This document shows, piece by piece, positions 26,353 to 34,879 of a DNA stretch of 64,000 bases. The stretch is from Coriobacteriia bacterium (GTDB lineage: Bacteria > Actinomycetota > Coriobacteriia > Anaerosomatales > Anaerosomataceae), in the NCBI GenBank assembly GCA_030652115.1, contig JAUSBK010000007.1, positions 414,363-478,362 on the forward strand, read 5' to 3'. Within the stretch, counting starts at the first letter, position 1; each line of letters opens with the position of its first letter. Made by a program: the position numbers and the translations under genes. Below the pieces are notes generated by a model. That model ran no database searches, was not told where the DNA came from, and saw only the letters and a list, made by a program, of their open reading frames with translations.

Positions 26353-27431
26353 GCACGCCGGGTCCGATGGAAGCCGAGCTGTTCGAATTCGTGGCAGCAG
26401 TGTCCGAGCCCCACCCGATCTGGTACGAGCGGGCCTGGGAGCGCCTGGACAGCCTCACCAAGCCGCCGCGCAGCCTCGGGCGTCTCGAGGAGCTCGCCGC
26501 GCGTATGGCGCGGGCTCAGGGCACCGACAGACCGAGGACCGACCCCTCGGCGATCGTGCTCTGCGCAGGCGATCACGGCGTTGTGGAGGAGGGAGTGTCC
26601 GCCTGGCCGGCCGAGGTCACGCAGCAGATGGTCGCGAACTTTGTGAGCGGCGGAGCGGCGATCAACCAGCTTGCGGGGCAGTTCAACTCCCGCCTGATCT
26701 TGGTGGACGTGGGCGTGGCGGGCGACACGAGCGGGCTTGCGGGCGTGCTGCAGCAGAAGGTGCGGCCCGGCACCCGCAACTTCATGAAGGAGCCGGCGAT
26801 GACGCGCGAGGAAGCCGCCGAGGCGTTCCTCGTGGGTGCGCATCTGGCGCGCCATCTCGCGTTCGACGACGTGCGGGTCATCGGCATCGGTGAGATGGGT
26901 ATCGGCAACTCCACGGCGGCATCGGCTCTGGTGGCCGCGTACACGAACGTCCCCGTCAACCGTGTGGTCGGGCGGGGGACGGGCGTTGATGATGCGGTCC
27001 TCTCGCGCAAGACGGCGCTCGTGAACCGGGCGCTCGCGTTGCACAAGCCGGACCGGGACGACCCACTCGGCACGCTCGCCGCCTTTGGCGGGTACGAGAT
27101 CGCCGCGATGGCCGGCGTGCTCATCGGCGGCGCCTCGGCAGCGGCGTGCGTTGTCACGGACGGGTTCATCGCGAGCTCGGCGGCGCTCGCCGCCGCGATG
27201 ATCTGTCCTGCGTGCATGCAGTACGCCTTCGCATCGCATCTGTCGGCAGAACCCGGTCATCGTGTGGCGCTCGTAGCGCTCGGACTCGAGCCCTACATCG
27301 ACCTCGGGATGTCCCTTGGTGAGGGGACCGGCGCGGCGCTCGGCATCGGCATCATGGGTGCGGCGTGTCAGATGATGAACGGCATGGCCACGTTCGCCGA
27401 GGCGGGCGTGAGCGCCAAAGAGGACCGGTAG
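26334..27431 (+). CDS. cobT: Nicotinate-nucleotide-dimethylbenzimidazole phosphoribosyltransferase CobT
   Basis: CobT makes alpha-ribazole phosphate, the lower ligand nucleotide of cobalamin. The 365-residue protein has the family signatures SLTKPPRSLGRLEELAARMA, LCAGDHGVVEEGVSAWP, and GIGEMGIGNSTAASAL with the catalytic Glu region near the C-terminus. The GTG at 26334 follows AGGAGGT at 26324 and lies 19 bp inside cobU. The ATG at 26367 is a possible later start. Confidence 0.93.
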   Translation: MATRTVGTPGPMEAELFEFVAAVSEPHPIWYERAWERLDSLTKPPRSLGRLEELAARMARAQGTDRPRTDPSAIVLCAGDHGVVEEGVSAWPAEVTQQMVANFVSGGAAINQLAGQFNSRLILVDVGVAGDTSGLAGVLQQKVRPGTRNFMKEPAMTREEAAEAFLVGAHLARHLAFDDVRVIGIGEMGIGNSTAASALVAAYTNVPVNRVVGRGTGVDDAVLSRKTALVNRALALHKPDRDDPLGTLAAFGGYEIAAMAGVLIGGASAAACVVTDGFIASSAALAAAMICPACMQYAFASHLSAEPGHRVALVALGLEPYIDLGMSLGEGTGAALGIGIMGAACQMMNGMATFAEAGVSAKEDR

Positions 27432-27432
27432 C

Positions 27433-28182
27433 GTGTTGCGCGACATCGCCACGGCGGTGCGGCTGCTCACGATCGTTCCCCTCGGGGGTGTCGACGGCGT
27501 CCATCCCGCGCGGTACTTCGCGCTCGTCGGGTGGCTGTTCGCGACGATCGCCGTTGGTATCGCGTCGGGAGCGGTGTGGCTCGGCCGTGCCGATGGGCTC
27601 TCCGCGCTGCTCGCAGCCGCTGTTGTCGTCGCTTCATGGGCGCTGCTCTCCGGATTCCTTCACTGGGACGGCCTTGCGGATTCGGCAGACGGTCTCGGCG
27701 TGCGTGGCGACGCCGCCCGGCGCCTTGAGGCCATGCGGGGGAGCACCACAGGCGCGTTCGGCGTTCTCGCGGTCGTGCTCGTGGCGGCGCTGCAGATCGC
27801 GGCTATCGCCGTGATCATCGAGAGTCGCGCGTGGTGGGCGCTCGGTGCCGCGCCGATCGTCGGGCGCTGGGGTGCCGGGATGGCGCTCTCGCTGCGCGAT
27901 CCGGCGCGCGCCGATGGGCTTGCCGCTCGCTACGCCGAGCGCGAAGCCGGTGTCGGCGTTGCCATGCTCACGCTTCCCGTGCTGCCGCTGCTCGCCTCGG
28001 CGCCTGATGCGCGCGGCGCGCGCGTGCTCGCGCTTGCAGGCGCCCTGCTGGTTGCGTTCGTCGTGCCGGGGCCGTTCGCCAAGCGCTTTGGCGGCATCAC
28101 GGGCGACGTGCTGGGCGCCACGGTGCTTCTGGGCGAGACCGCGGTCCTTGTGGGCGGCGCGCTGGCAGGCGGGCTGCTGTGA
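27433..28182 (+). CDS. cobS: Adenosylcobinamide-GDP ribazoletransferase CobS
   Basis: CobS is the membrane enzyme that joins adenosylcobinamide-GDP to alpha-ribazole (phosphate) to give cobalamin (phosphate). The 249-residue protein has about six hydrophobic segments and the motif HWDGLADSADGLGVRGDAARRL, split here as GFLHWDGLADSADGLG (residues 74-89) and an adjacent Arg-rich loop, typical of the family. It starts with GTG one base after cobT and overlaps cobC by 4 bp. Confidence 0.92.
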   Translation: MLRDIATAVRLLTIVPLGGVDGVHPARYFALVGWLFATIAVGIASGAVWLGRADGLSALLAAAVVVASWALLSGFLHWDGLADSADGLGVRGDAARRLEAMRGSTTGAFGVLAVVLVAALQIAAIAVIIESRAWWALGAAPIVGRWGAGMALSLRDPARADGLAARYAEREAGVGVAMLTLPVLPLLASAPDARGARVLALAGALLVAFVVPGPFAKRFGGITGDVLGATVLLGETAVLVGGALAGGLL

Positions 28183-28787
28183 GCGCGGCGCACCGTCACC
28201 TGATGCTCATCCGGCACCCGGAGACGGTTGCCAACGTGGAGTCGCGCTACATAGGCCGCACGGACTCGCCGCTGAGCGAGCGCGGCCTGCGTCAGCGCGC
28301 CTGGCTTGCGAACCTGGTAGCGCCGTGGGGCGCGGACGCGGTCTACACGTCGCCACTCGGCCGCGCACTCGAGACGGCACGTGCGATCGCGCCGGAAGGG
28401 TGCGCGGTGTCGGTTCTGGAGGACCTGCAGGAGATCGACTTCGGACAGGCGGAGTGCCTCACCTACGACGAGATCGTTCAGCGCGGGATCCGCCTCCAGT
28501 ACACCGGCAGCGGCCCGATCGCGCCCGACGGCGAGACCGGGGCCGCCTTCGACGCGCGCGTTCGGCGGGCGGGGGTGCACATCGAAGCGGGGCCGGAGCG
28601 CGCGGTGGTGGTCACGCACGGTGGCGTCATGCGGCGCTTGCTCATGCACACCCTCGACCTGCCTGTCGAGTGCGGCTGGCACTTCGCCGTGCCGAACGCC
28701 ACGGTCGCCGTGATCCGCATCGCCGAAGGCGTGGGCGTGCTCGAGAGCCTCACTCCGCCGCCCGAGCTGAGCGAAGACCGCGCGTAG
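28179..28787 (+). CDS. cobC: Histidine phosphatase, probable alpha-ribazole phosphatase CobC
   Basis: In the cobalamin pathway CobC removes the phosphate from alpha-ribazole phosphate or cobalamin phosphate. The 202-residue protein is of the phosphoglycerate mutase-like family: catalytic His in LIRHPET (usually RHGET), substrate Arg residues in GRTDSPLSERG and YTSPLGRALETA, and the second His in VVTHGGVMRRLL. The Gly to Pro change after the catalytic His is unusual but local. Its place directly after cobS supports CobC over other mutase-like phosphatases. Confidence 0.82.
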   Translation: MSAAHRHLMLIRHPETVANVESRYIGRTDSPLSERGLRQRAWLANLVAPWGADAVYTSPLGRALETARAIAPEGCAVSVLEDLQEIDFGQAECLTYDEIVQRGIRLQYTGSGPIAPDGETGAAFDARVRRAGVHIEAGPERAVVVTHGGVMRRLLMHTLDLPVECGWHFAVPNATVAVIRIAEGVGVLESLTPPPELSEDRA

Positions 28788-28805
28788 CGCGCCGTCGGCG
28801 CATGC

Positions 28806-28834
28806 TTGCGTGTGTTCGCGTCGTGCGGGACAAT
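28806..28834 (+). promoter_or_regulatory. Candidate promoter of the aromatic amino acid operon
   Basis: TTGCGT (28806-28811) and GACAAT (28829-28834) are 17 bp apart. The predicted start near 28841 leaves a short leader with GGGGAGG (28853-28859) before the ATG at 28868. It lies in the only gap between cobC and the aminotransferase gene. Confidence 0.45.
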
Positions 28835-28867
28835 CCTCGGACATCGTTGTTCGGGGAGGCAGCGCGC

Positions 28868-29968
28868 ATGGACTGGGACCGGATGATCCGTGAGGAGCTC
28901 GGCACGCTCGTGCCGTACGCCCCCGGTCTGCGCGAGGAGCAGGTGCGCGAGCGCTCGGGCCGTGATGACATCTGCAAGCTTTCCAGCAACGAGAGCCCCT
29001 ACCCGCCGTTTCCTTCGGCAGTCACCGCAATGGAGCGGGAGCTCGCCGAACTGAACCGCTACCCCGAGGGCTCGTGTGCAGCGCTCAAGGAGAAGCTGAG
29101 CGCCCGGCACGGCATTCCCGCCGAGCAGATCCTCGTCGGCAACGGCAGCAACGAGCTGCTGCGTCTCATCGCGCAGGCGGTCCTGAGACCGGGCGACGAG
29201 GGCGTGTACGCCTGGCCGTCGTTCATCGTGTATCCGATGGTCACCACCATGTTCGGCGGCGCGCATGTGAAGGTGCCGCTCGATGCGTCGGCCGCGCACG
29301 ATCTCGACGCGATGCTGGCGGCGGTCACCGATCGCACGCGCATCGTGTTCCTGTGCAATCCCAACAACCCTACAGGCACCTACTACAGCCGCGACGAGTT
29401 CGATCGCTTCCTCGCGCGCGTGCCCGAGCATGTGCTGCTCGTGCTTGACGAGGCGTACTTCGAGTTCGTGTCGGCCGAGGACTACCCCGATGGCATGGAC
29501 TACTTCACCCCTGACGGCCGGATCGTGGTGCTCCGCACCTTCTCGAAGATCTATTCGCTCGCCGGCCTGCGTGTGGGCTACGGCTTCGCTCCACAGCCGC
29601 TCGTACACGCGGTGGACTGCATCCGTGAGCCGTTCAACGTGAACTCGGTGGCGCAGGCCGCCGCTGTCGCCTCGCTCGACGACGAGGCCGAGGTCTCGCG
29701 CCGCAAGGCGGAGAACCAAGAACAGAAGACGTACCTGTATTCGGGCTTCGACCGGCTCGGCATCTCCTGGGTGCCGTCGGAGACGAACTTCGTCTGGATC
29801 AAGACGGAGCGGCCGGTCGAAGTGTTCGAGGCCCTGCTCGAGCAGGGCGTGATCGTCCGAGGGTTCGGCGCCGTACCCGCGCTCAGGGTGGGTATCGGCA
29901 CAGAAGAGGACTCACGCAGGACGATCGAGGCGTTGGAAGCGGCCGTCGCCCGGTTCGGCAGCATCTAG
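28868..29968 (+). CDS. hisC: Histidinol-phosphate / aromatic aminotransferase (HisC family)
   Basis: This 366-residue class I/II PLP enzyme has the HisC-family features KLSSNESPYPP near the N-terminus, NPNNPTGTYYS, LDEAYFEF, and the PLP Lys in RTFSKIYSLAGLRVGYG. HisC enzymes transaminate histidinol phosphate, and many also act on aromatic amino acids. It is directly followed by aroF, tyrA and aroA and no his gene is near, so an aromatic aminotransferase role (last step to Phe/Tyr) is at least as likely; the symbol is a family label. Confidence 0.85.
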   Translation: MDWDRMIREELGTLVPYAPGLREEQVRERSGRDDICKLSSNESPYPPFPSAVTAMERELAELNRYPEGSCAALKEKLSARHGIPAEQILVGNGSNELLRLIAQAVLRPGDEGVYAWPSFIVYPMVTTMFGGAHVKVPLDASAAHDLDAMLAAVTDRTRIVFLCNPNNPTGTYYSRDEFDRFLARVPEHVLLVLDEAYFEFVSAEDYPDGMDYFTPDGRIVVLRTFSKIYSLAGLRVGYGFAPQPLVHAVDCIREPFNVNSVAQAAAVASLDDEAEVSRRKAENQEQKTYLYSGFDRLGISWVPSETNFVWIKTERPVEVFEALLEQGVIVRGFGAVPALRVGIGTEEDSRRTIEALEAAVARFGSI

Positions 29969-30049
29969 AGGCTGCAGGGCCCGTGGCGGCCGGTTATCCG
30001 GGACCGTCACACGCGCACGCACCGGGCGTGCGAGAGGGGTGAAGAGGCC

Positions 30050-31075
30050 ATGCTCGTCATCATGCGAGACCATGCGTCTGCCGAAGACGTTCAGCACGTC
30101 GTCGATCTGCTCACCGAGGCCGGTGCCGAGGCGCATCTGTCCCGCGGTGAGGTCAAGACCATCATCGGCGTCATCGGGGACCGTGAGGTCATCTACTCGC
30201 TCGAGTTCGAAGGCCTGCCGGGTGTCGAGCAGGTCGTTCGGGTGCTCAAGCCGTTCAAGCTCGTCAGCCGCGACTTCCAGCCGGAGGACACGGTGGTGCG
30301 GGTGGGGGCGACCGCCATCGGCGGGGGAGCGTTCGGCATCATCGCGGGTCCGTGCTCCATCGAGAGCGAAGAGCAGATGTTCGCGACCGCGCGTGGCGTG
30401 GCAGCCGCTGGCGCCACGATGCTCCGCGGTGGCGCGTTCAAGCCCCGCTCGAGCCCGTACGCCTTCCAGGGCATGGGCGTGGAGGGCCTGAAGCTGCTGC
30501 GCGCTGCGGGCGATGCGGTCGGTCTGCCGGTCGTGACCGAGGTGCTCGACGTCCGCGACGCCGCGGTAGTGGCCGAGTACGCGGACATCCTGCAGGTCGG
30601 AGCACGGAACATGCAGAACTTCATGATGCTCGACGAGCTCGGCACGATGGCCAGGCCGATCCTGCTCAAGCGCGGTCTCTCGGCGACGATCGAGGAGCTG
30701 CTATCGGCCGCCGAGTACATCCTCAAGGGAGGGAACCGCGACGTGATCTTGTGCGAGCGCGGTATCCGCACGTTCGAGACGTACACCCGCAACACGCTCG
30801 ATCTTGCTGCTGTGGCCGCGCTCAAGTCGCTCACACACCTGCCGGTCGTGGTGGATCCCTCGCACGCTACCGGCCGCCGCGACCTCATCACCCCGATGTG
30901 CCGCGCCGGCATCGCAGCGGGGGCAGACGGCCTCATGGTCGAGGTCCACCCCGACCCCGAGCACGCGCGCTGCGACGGACCCCAGTCGCTCACGCCGGCC
31001 GACTTCGGTGTGCTGATGGACGACCTCGGTCCGCGAATCGCACTCGAGGGCAAGCGGGCGGGGGAGACTCGGTGA
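30050..31075 (+). CDS. aroF: 3-deoxy-7-phosphoheptulonate (DAHP) synthase, type I-beta with ferredoxin-like domain
   Basis: The enzyme condenses phosphoenolpyruvate and erythrose-4-phosphate, the first step of the shikimate pathway. The 341-residue protein has an N-terminal ferredoxin-like regulatory domain (about 1-70), known in this subfamily to mediate feedback inhibition by Tyr/Phe. The barrel follows, with IIAGPCSIESEEQM, LRGGAFKPRSSPYAFQG, DILQVGARNMQNF, LLKRG and VVVDPSHATGRRD. The ATG follows GAGAGGGG. An 81-bp gap with some weak hairpins separates it from hisC. Confidence 0.93.
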   Translation: MLVIMRDHASAEDVQHVVDLLTEAGAEAHLSRGEVKTIIGVIGDREVIYSLEFEGLPGVEQVVRVLKPFKLVSRDFQPEDTVVRVGATAIGGGAFGIIAGPCSIESEEQMFATARGVAAAGATMLRGGAFKPRSSPYAFQGMGVEGLKLLRAAGDAVGLPVVTEVLDVRDAAVVAEYADILQVGARNMQNFMMLDELGTMARPILLKRGLSATIEELLSAAEYILKGGNRDVILCERGIRTFETYTRNTLDLAAVAALKSLTHLPVVVDPSHATGRRDLITPMCRAGIAAGADGLMVEVHPDPEHARCDGPQSLTPADFGVLMDDLGPRIALEGKRAGETR

Positions 31076-32202
31076 CCGTCCAGCGCCTGACGGTCGTGGG
31101 TCTGGGGCTCATCGGCGGCTCGGTGGCTGCGGCTGCCAGGCGGGCCGGGGTGCGGAGGGTGCGCGCGGTGGACCCGGACCCGGAGACGCTCGGGTTCGCG
31201 GTGGCCGAGAACCTCGTCGACGAGGCCCTCACGCCCGAACAGGCCGCCGATGCGGGGTGGCTCTCCGGCGATGGTGCCGATCTGATCGTTCTCGGCACCC
31301 CGGTCGCGGAGACCGTGCTGTGGCTCGCGCGGCTCGCGGAGCTCGGCTACACCGGGATCGTGAGCGATGTCGCGTCCACCAAGCGGGCCGTCGTCGAGGC
31401 GGCTCTGAATGCCGGGGGCGGCTACCGGTTCGTGGGCGGTCATCCGATGGCCGGGTCTGAGCGCAGTGGCGTGACTGCCGCCTCGGCAACGCTCTTCCAG
31501 GGCGTCTACTACATCCTCACGCCCACGCACGACACGGACATGGACGCCTACCGGATGGTGCATGCGTTCGTGACCTCGCTTGGCGCGCGGGTGGTGTCTG
31601 TCGACGCCTCCGCACACGACGAGGCGGTCGCGATCGTGAGCCACGTCCCGCACGTCGCTGCCGCGGCTCTCGTGGAGCTCGCGAGCAGCCGTGCCGAGCA
31701 GGCGGGTGCGGACCTGCTCCGTCTGGCCGCGGGCGGCTTCAAGGACATGACGCGCATCGCTGCGGGCAGCCCCGATCTGTGGACGGGCATCTGCCTCGAC
31801 AATGCACCCGCGGTGATCGCCGGGATCAGCGGCCTCGAAGGCGTGCTGGCCGACTTTCGCCGGTCGGTGGAGGCGGGCGATGCCGATGCGGTGCGCTCGT
31901 GGCTCGCAGGCGCCGCCGACGTCCGTCGCGCGCTTCCGGCCCAGTGGGTGCCCGCCACCGCGCGCCTGCGCGAGCTGACGGTTCCCGTCACCGACCAACC
32001 CGGCGTGGTGGGCATCGTCACGACCGCGCTGAGCCGCGCGGGCTGCAACATCGAGGACATCGAGATCGACCACCAGTCCGAGGATAGCGCGGTGCTGCGC
32101 CTCGTATTGACCGACGAGGGCGACGCCGAAGCGCTCATGGCGGACCTGGTGTCCCGTGGGTTCGCACCGCAGATGAAAGCGCTCGAGGAGGACGCTTCGT
32201 GA
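31072..32202 (+). CDS. tyrA: Prephenate dehydrogenase with C-terminal ACT domain
   Basis: TyrA oxidises prephenate to 4-hydroxyphenylpyruvate, the tyrosine branch of the pathway. The 376-residue protein has the NAD motif VVGLGLIGGSVAAAARRAG, GGHPMAGSERSG (active-site His) and a C-terminal ACT domain (about 300-370, VPVTDQPGVVGIVTTAL), which suggests allosteric control by tyrosine. GTG start in a 4-bp overlap with aroF. Confidence 0.93.
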   Translation: MTVQRLTVVGLGLIGGSVAAAARRAGVRRVRAVDPDPETLGFAVAENLVDEALTPEQAADAGWLSGDGADLIVLGTPVAETVLWLARLAELGYTGIVSDVASTKRAVVEAALNAGGGYRFVGGHPMAGSERSGVTAASATLFQGVYYILTPTHDTDMDAYRMVHAFVTSLGARVVSVDASAHDEAVAIVSHVPHVAAAALVELASSRAEQAGADLLRLAAGGFKDMTRIAAGSPDLWTGICLDNAPAVIAGISGLEGVLADFRRSVEAGDADAVRSWLAGAADVRRALPAQWVPATARLRELTVPVTDQPGVVGIVTTALSRAGCNIEDIEIDHQSEDSAVLRLVLTDEGDAEALMADLVSRGFAPQMKALEEDAS

Positions 32203-33524
32203 GCAGGTTGCATGTCACACGCTCGGAGCGGCCGCTGACGGGTTCTGTGCGCGTCCCGAGCGACAAGTCCATGTCGCACCGCTCGGTCCTCTTTGCGGCG
32301 ATGGCCGAGGGCGAATCGCATCTCAGCGGTGTGCTGGACAGCGCCGACGTGCGTTCGACGATGAGGGCGGTCGAGGCACTGGGAGCCGAGGTCCGCGTGG
32401 AGGGAATCGGCCCGGGTGGCCTGACGCTCACCGTCCGTGGCTGGGGCGCGGAAGGCCCGCAGCAGCCGGAGGGGCCGATCGACTGTGGTAACTCGGGCAC
32501 CACGGCGCGACTGCTCATGGGCGTGCTTGCGGGGTGGCCGATCGAGGTCACGCTCACCGGAGACGAGTCCCTGTCGCGTCGGCCGATGAGGCGGGTGACG
32601 GACCCGCTCCGCTCGATGGGCGCAACGTTCGAAGCGACCGAGGACGGAACGCTCCCGCTCACGGTACGTGGCGGAGCGCTCACCGGCATCGCGTACGCGA
32701 CCCCTGTCGCGAGCGCTCAGGTGAAGACCGCCGTGATGCTCGCGGGTCTGCGTGCCGAGGGCGTCACGAGCGTGACCGAGCCTGCAGTCAGCCGCGACCA
32801 TACCGAGCGCATGCTCCCGGCCTTCGGCGTGCCCGTCGCCTCGGACGTCCGCCGCATGACGGCGTCGGTGAAGGGTCCGGCCTCGCTCCTCGCGTGCGAC
32901 ATCGAGGTTCCCGGCGATCCTTCCTCGGCGGCCTTTCTGGCGGCAGCGGGCTTGTTGGTCCCCGGGAGCGAGATCGAGCTCACGGGGGTCGGCATGAACC
33001 CGACGCGGGTGGGCTTTGCGCTCGTCTTGCAGCGGATGGGGGCGGACATCGACCGCGTTCCTCGCATCCCGCCCGGCCCCGAGCCGGTGGAGGAGTTCAC
33101 CGTTCGGTACACGCCGCAGCTCCGGGGCGTGGATGTGCCGTGGCAGGAGATCCCGCGCCTCGTGGACGAGGTGCCGATACTCGCGCTCGTGGCGGCCGGC
33201 TGTGCTGGGATCACGCGCTTCAATGGCGTACGCGAGCTTCGGGTAAAGGAAGCCGACCGGCTCCGGGCGGTCCACGAGGGACTCGACGCGTTCGGCGCCA
33301 ACGCGAGCGCGGGGGAGGACTGGCTCGAGGTCACCGGCCCGTCGGCACTGCGCGCCGCGCATGTGTCTTCCCTCGGCGACCACCGGCTCGCGATGACGTG
33401 GGCGGTGGCGGGGCTGCTCGCCGAGGGCGAGACGGTCGTGGAGGACTTCGGGGCGGTCGAGGTGTCGTATCCCGGGTTCGCCGACGACCTTAAGCGCCTC
33501 GGCGCGAGCGTTCGGGTCGTGTAG
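32199..33524 (+). CDS. aroA: 3-phosphoshikimate 1-carboxyvinyltransferase (EPSP synthase)
   Basis: AroA transfers the enolpyruvyl group to shikimate-3-phosphate. The 441-residue protein shows VRVPSDKSMSHRSVLFAAMA (substrate Lys and Arg), DCGNSGTTARLLMG, LTGDESLSRRPMRR, and the C-terminal RVKEADRLRA block. Length and motifs are normal. GTG start, overlapping tyrA by 4 bp. Chorismate synthase and the remaining shikimate genes are not in the window. Confidence 0.95.
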   Translation: MSRLHVTRSERPLTGSVRVPSDKSMSHRSVLFAAMAEGESHLSGVLDSADVRSTMRAVEALGAEVRVEGIGPGGLTLTVRGWGAEGPQQPEGPIDCGNSGTTARLLMGVLAGWPIEVTLTGDESLSRRPMRRVTDPLRSMGATFEATEDGTLPLTVRGGALTGIAYATPVASAQVKTAVMLAGLRAEGVTSVTEPAVSRDHTERMLPAFGVPVASDVRRMTASVKGPASLLACDIEVPGDPSSAAFLAAAGLLVPGSEIELTGVGMNPTRVGFALVLQRMGADIDRVPRIPPGPEPVEEFTVRYTPQLRGVDVPWQEIPRLVDEVPILALVAAGCAGITRFNGVRELRVKEADRLRAVHEGLDAFGANASAGEDWLEVTGPSALRAAHVSSLGDHRLAMTWAVAGLLAEGETVVEDFGAVEVSYPGFADDLKRLGASVRVV

Positions 33525-33572
33525 CGCGTGCTAGAATGCCGTTGCCACCACCTCTGACGTGGGAGACTGCGC

Positions 33573-34241
33573 GTGATCATCGCCATCGATGGCCCGGCCG
33601 CGAGCGGCAAGTCGACCGTTGCCAAGGCCGTTGCCCGACGTCTCGACGTCCGCCACCTCGACACGGGCGCCATGTACCGCGCCGTGACCTGGCTTGCGCT
33701 CGACCGGAGAGTCCCGGTCGAAGACGGCCCCCTTCTCACGGCGCTTGCCGAGGAGAACCCGGTCACCTTCGACTACGCCGAAGGCGCGCCCATCGCGAAC
33801 TCGGTGCACATCGCCGGTCGTGATGTCACGGCGGAGGTTCGTTTCCCCGTTGTTGATGCGAATGTAAGCGCCGTTTCGGCCGTCCCCGGTGTTCGTACGG
33901 CGCTCGTTGAGCAGCAGCGGCTGCTTGCCTCGGCGGGCGACACGGTGGCCGAGGGACGTGACATCGGCACGGTGGTCTTCCCGCATGCCGAGGTGAAGAT
34001 CTACCTCACCGCCAGTGCCGAGGAGCGAGCGCGCCGACGCCGTATAGACCTTGCCAATCAGGGGCACGAGGTCGATCAGGACGAGGTGCAGGCACGGCTG
34101 GAGCGGCGGGACGCGTATGACTCATCGCGTGAGGTGAGCCCGCTCGAGGCTGCCGTGGATGCCGAGCTGCTCGACACGACCGGGCTTTCTATCGAGCAGG
34201 TGGTGGACGCGATCGTGGAGCGCGTCGAGGGCGCGCGATGA
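33573..34241 (+). CDS. cmk: Cytidylate kinase
   Basis: Cmk phosphorylates CMP and dCMP. The 222-residue protein has the P-loop IDGPAASGKST (residues 5-15), the CMP-binding DTGAMYRAVTW and GRDIGTVVFP motifs and the lid Arg cluster RARRRRIDL. The GTG start at 33573 follows TGGGAGA. A -10-like TAGAAT (33532-33537) sits just after the aroA stop, so the cmk to rpe run may have its own promoter. cmk-plsC-ispH is a common gene order in Actinobacteria and Firmicutes. Confidence 0.94.
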   Translation: MIIAIDGPAASGKSTVAKAVARRLDVRHLDTGAMYRAVTWLALDRRVPVEDGPLLTALAEENPVTFDYAEGAPIANSVHIAGRDVTAEVRFPVVDANVSAVSAVPGVRTALVEQQRLLASAGDTVAEGRDIGTVVFPHAEVKIYLTASAEERARRRRIDLANQGHEVDQDEVQARLERRDAYDSSREVSPLEAAVDAELLDTTGLSIEQVVDAIVERVEGAR

Positions 34242-34879
34242 AGTACGCGCTGTTTCCGCGGTTCGCGAAGGCCACTGTTGGCCGCATGCTTCGGGTGCTG
34301 TTCCGCACGCGGCTCGACGGCGCCGAGAACATTCCTCCCACGGGAGCCATTCTGGCCGGGAATCACGTCTCGTACCTGGACCCGATCCTGTTGTGGTGCG
34401 CCTCGCCGCGTCCGGTGCACTTCATGGCCAAGCGCGAGCTGTGGGACAGTCGCATCATGGCCTGTTTGCTTCCACGCTTCTGGGCGTTCCCGGTGAACCG
34501 GGGGGAGCCTGACCGCACCGCGATCACCACGGCGACCGAGCTTGCCAAAGCCGGCGAGCTTCTGGGTGTCTTCCCGGAAGGCGGTCGCGCCGAAGATGGC
34601 ACCGAGGCCCTGCGGGAAGCACAGGGCGGTGCGGCGTTCATCGCCTTGCGTGCCGGCGTGCCGATCGTGCCCGTGGCCTTCACGGGTACGGACAGGGCCT
34701 GGCCGAAGGGTGCGAAGCGGCCCCGGCTGGTGCGGACGAACATCCGGGTAGGCAGCCCGATCGACGTGGGGAGCATCCTTCCAGAAGGCGGGCGCAAGGA
34801 CCGTGTGACGGCGGTGACCGCAGTCGTGATGGAGCGCATCTCATCCGAACTCGAGATGGCCAGGAAGGTGATGGCGTGA
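34238..34879 (+). CDS. plsC: 1-acyl-sn-glycerol-3-phosphate acyltransferase PlsC
   Basis: PlsC adds the second acyl chain in phosphatidic acid synthesis at the membrane. The 213-residue protein has the catalytic H-x4-D motif (GNHVSYLDPI), FPVNRGEPDR, the substrate motif VFPEGGRAEDG and VPIVPVAFTG, the four blocks of the family in the right order. ATG start with a 4-bp overlap with cmk. plsY and gpsA, two other phospholipid genes, follow in the same operon. Confidence 0.9.
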   Translation: MKYALFPRFAKATVGRMLRVLFRTRLDGAENIPPTGAILAGNHVSYLDPILLWCASPRPVHFMAKRELWDSRIMACLLPRFWAFPVNRGEPDRTAITTATELAKAGELLGVFPEGGRAEDGTEALREAQGGAAFIALRAGVPIVPVAFTGTDRAWPKGAKRPRLVRTNIRVGSPIDVGSILPEGGRKDRVTAVTAVVMERISSELEMARKVMA

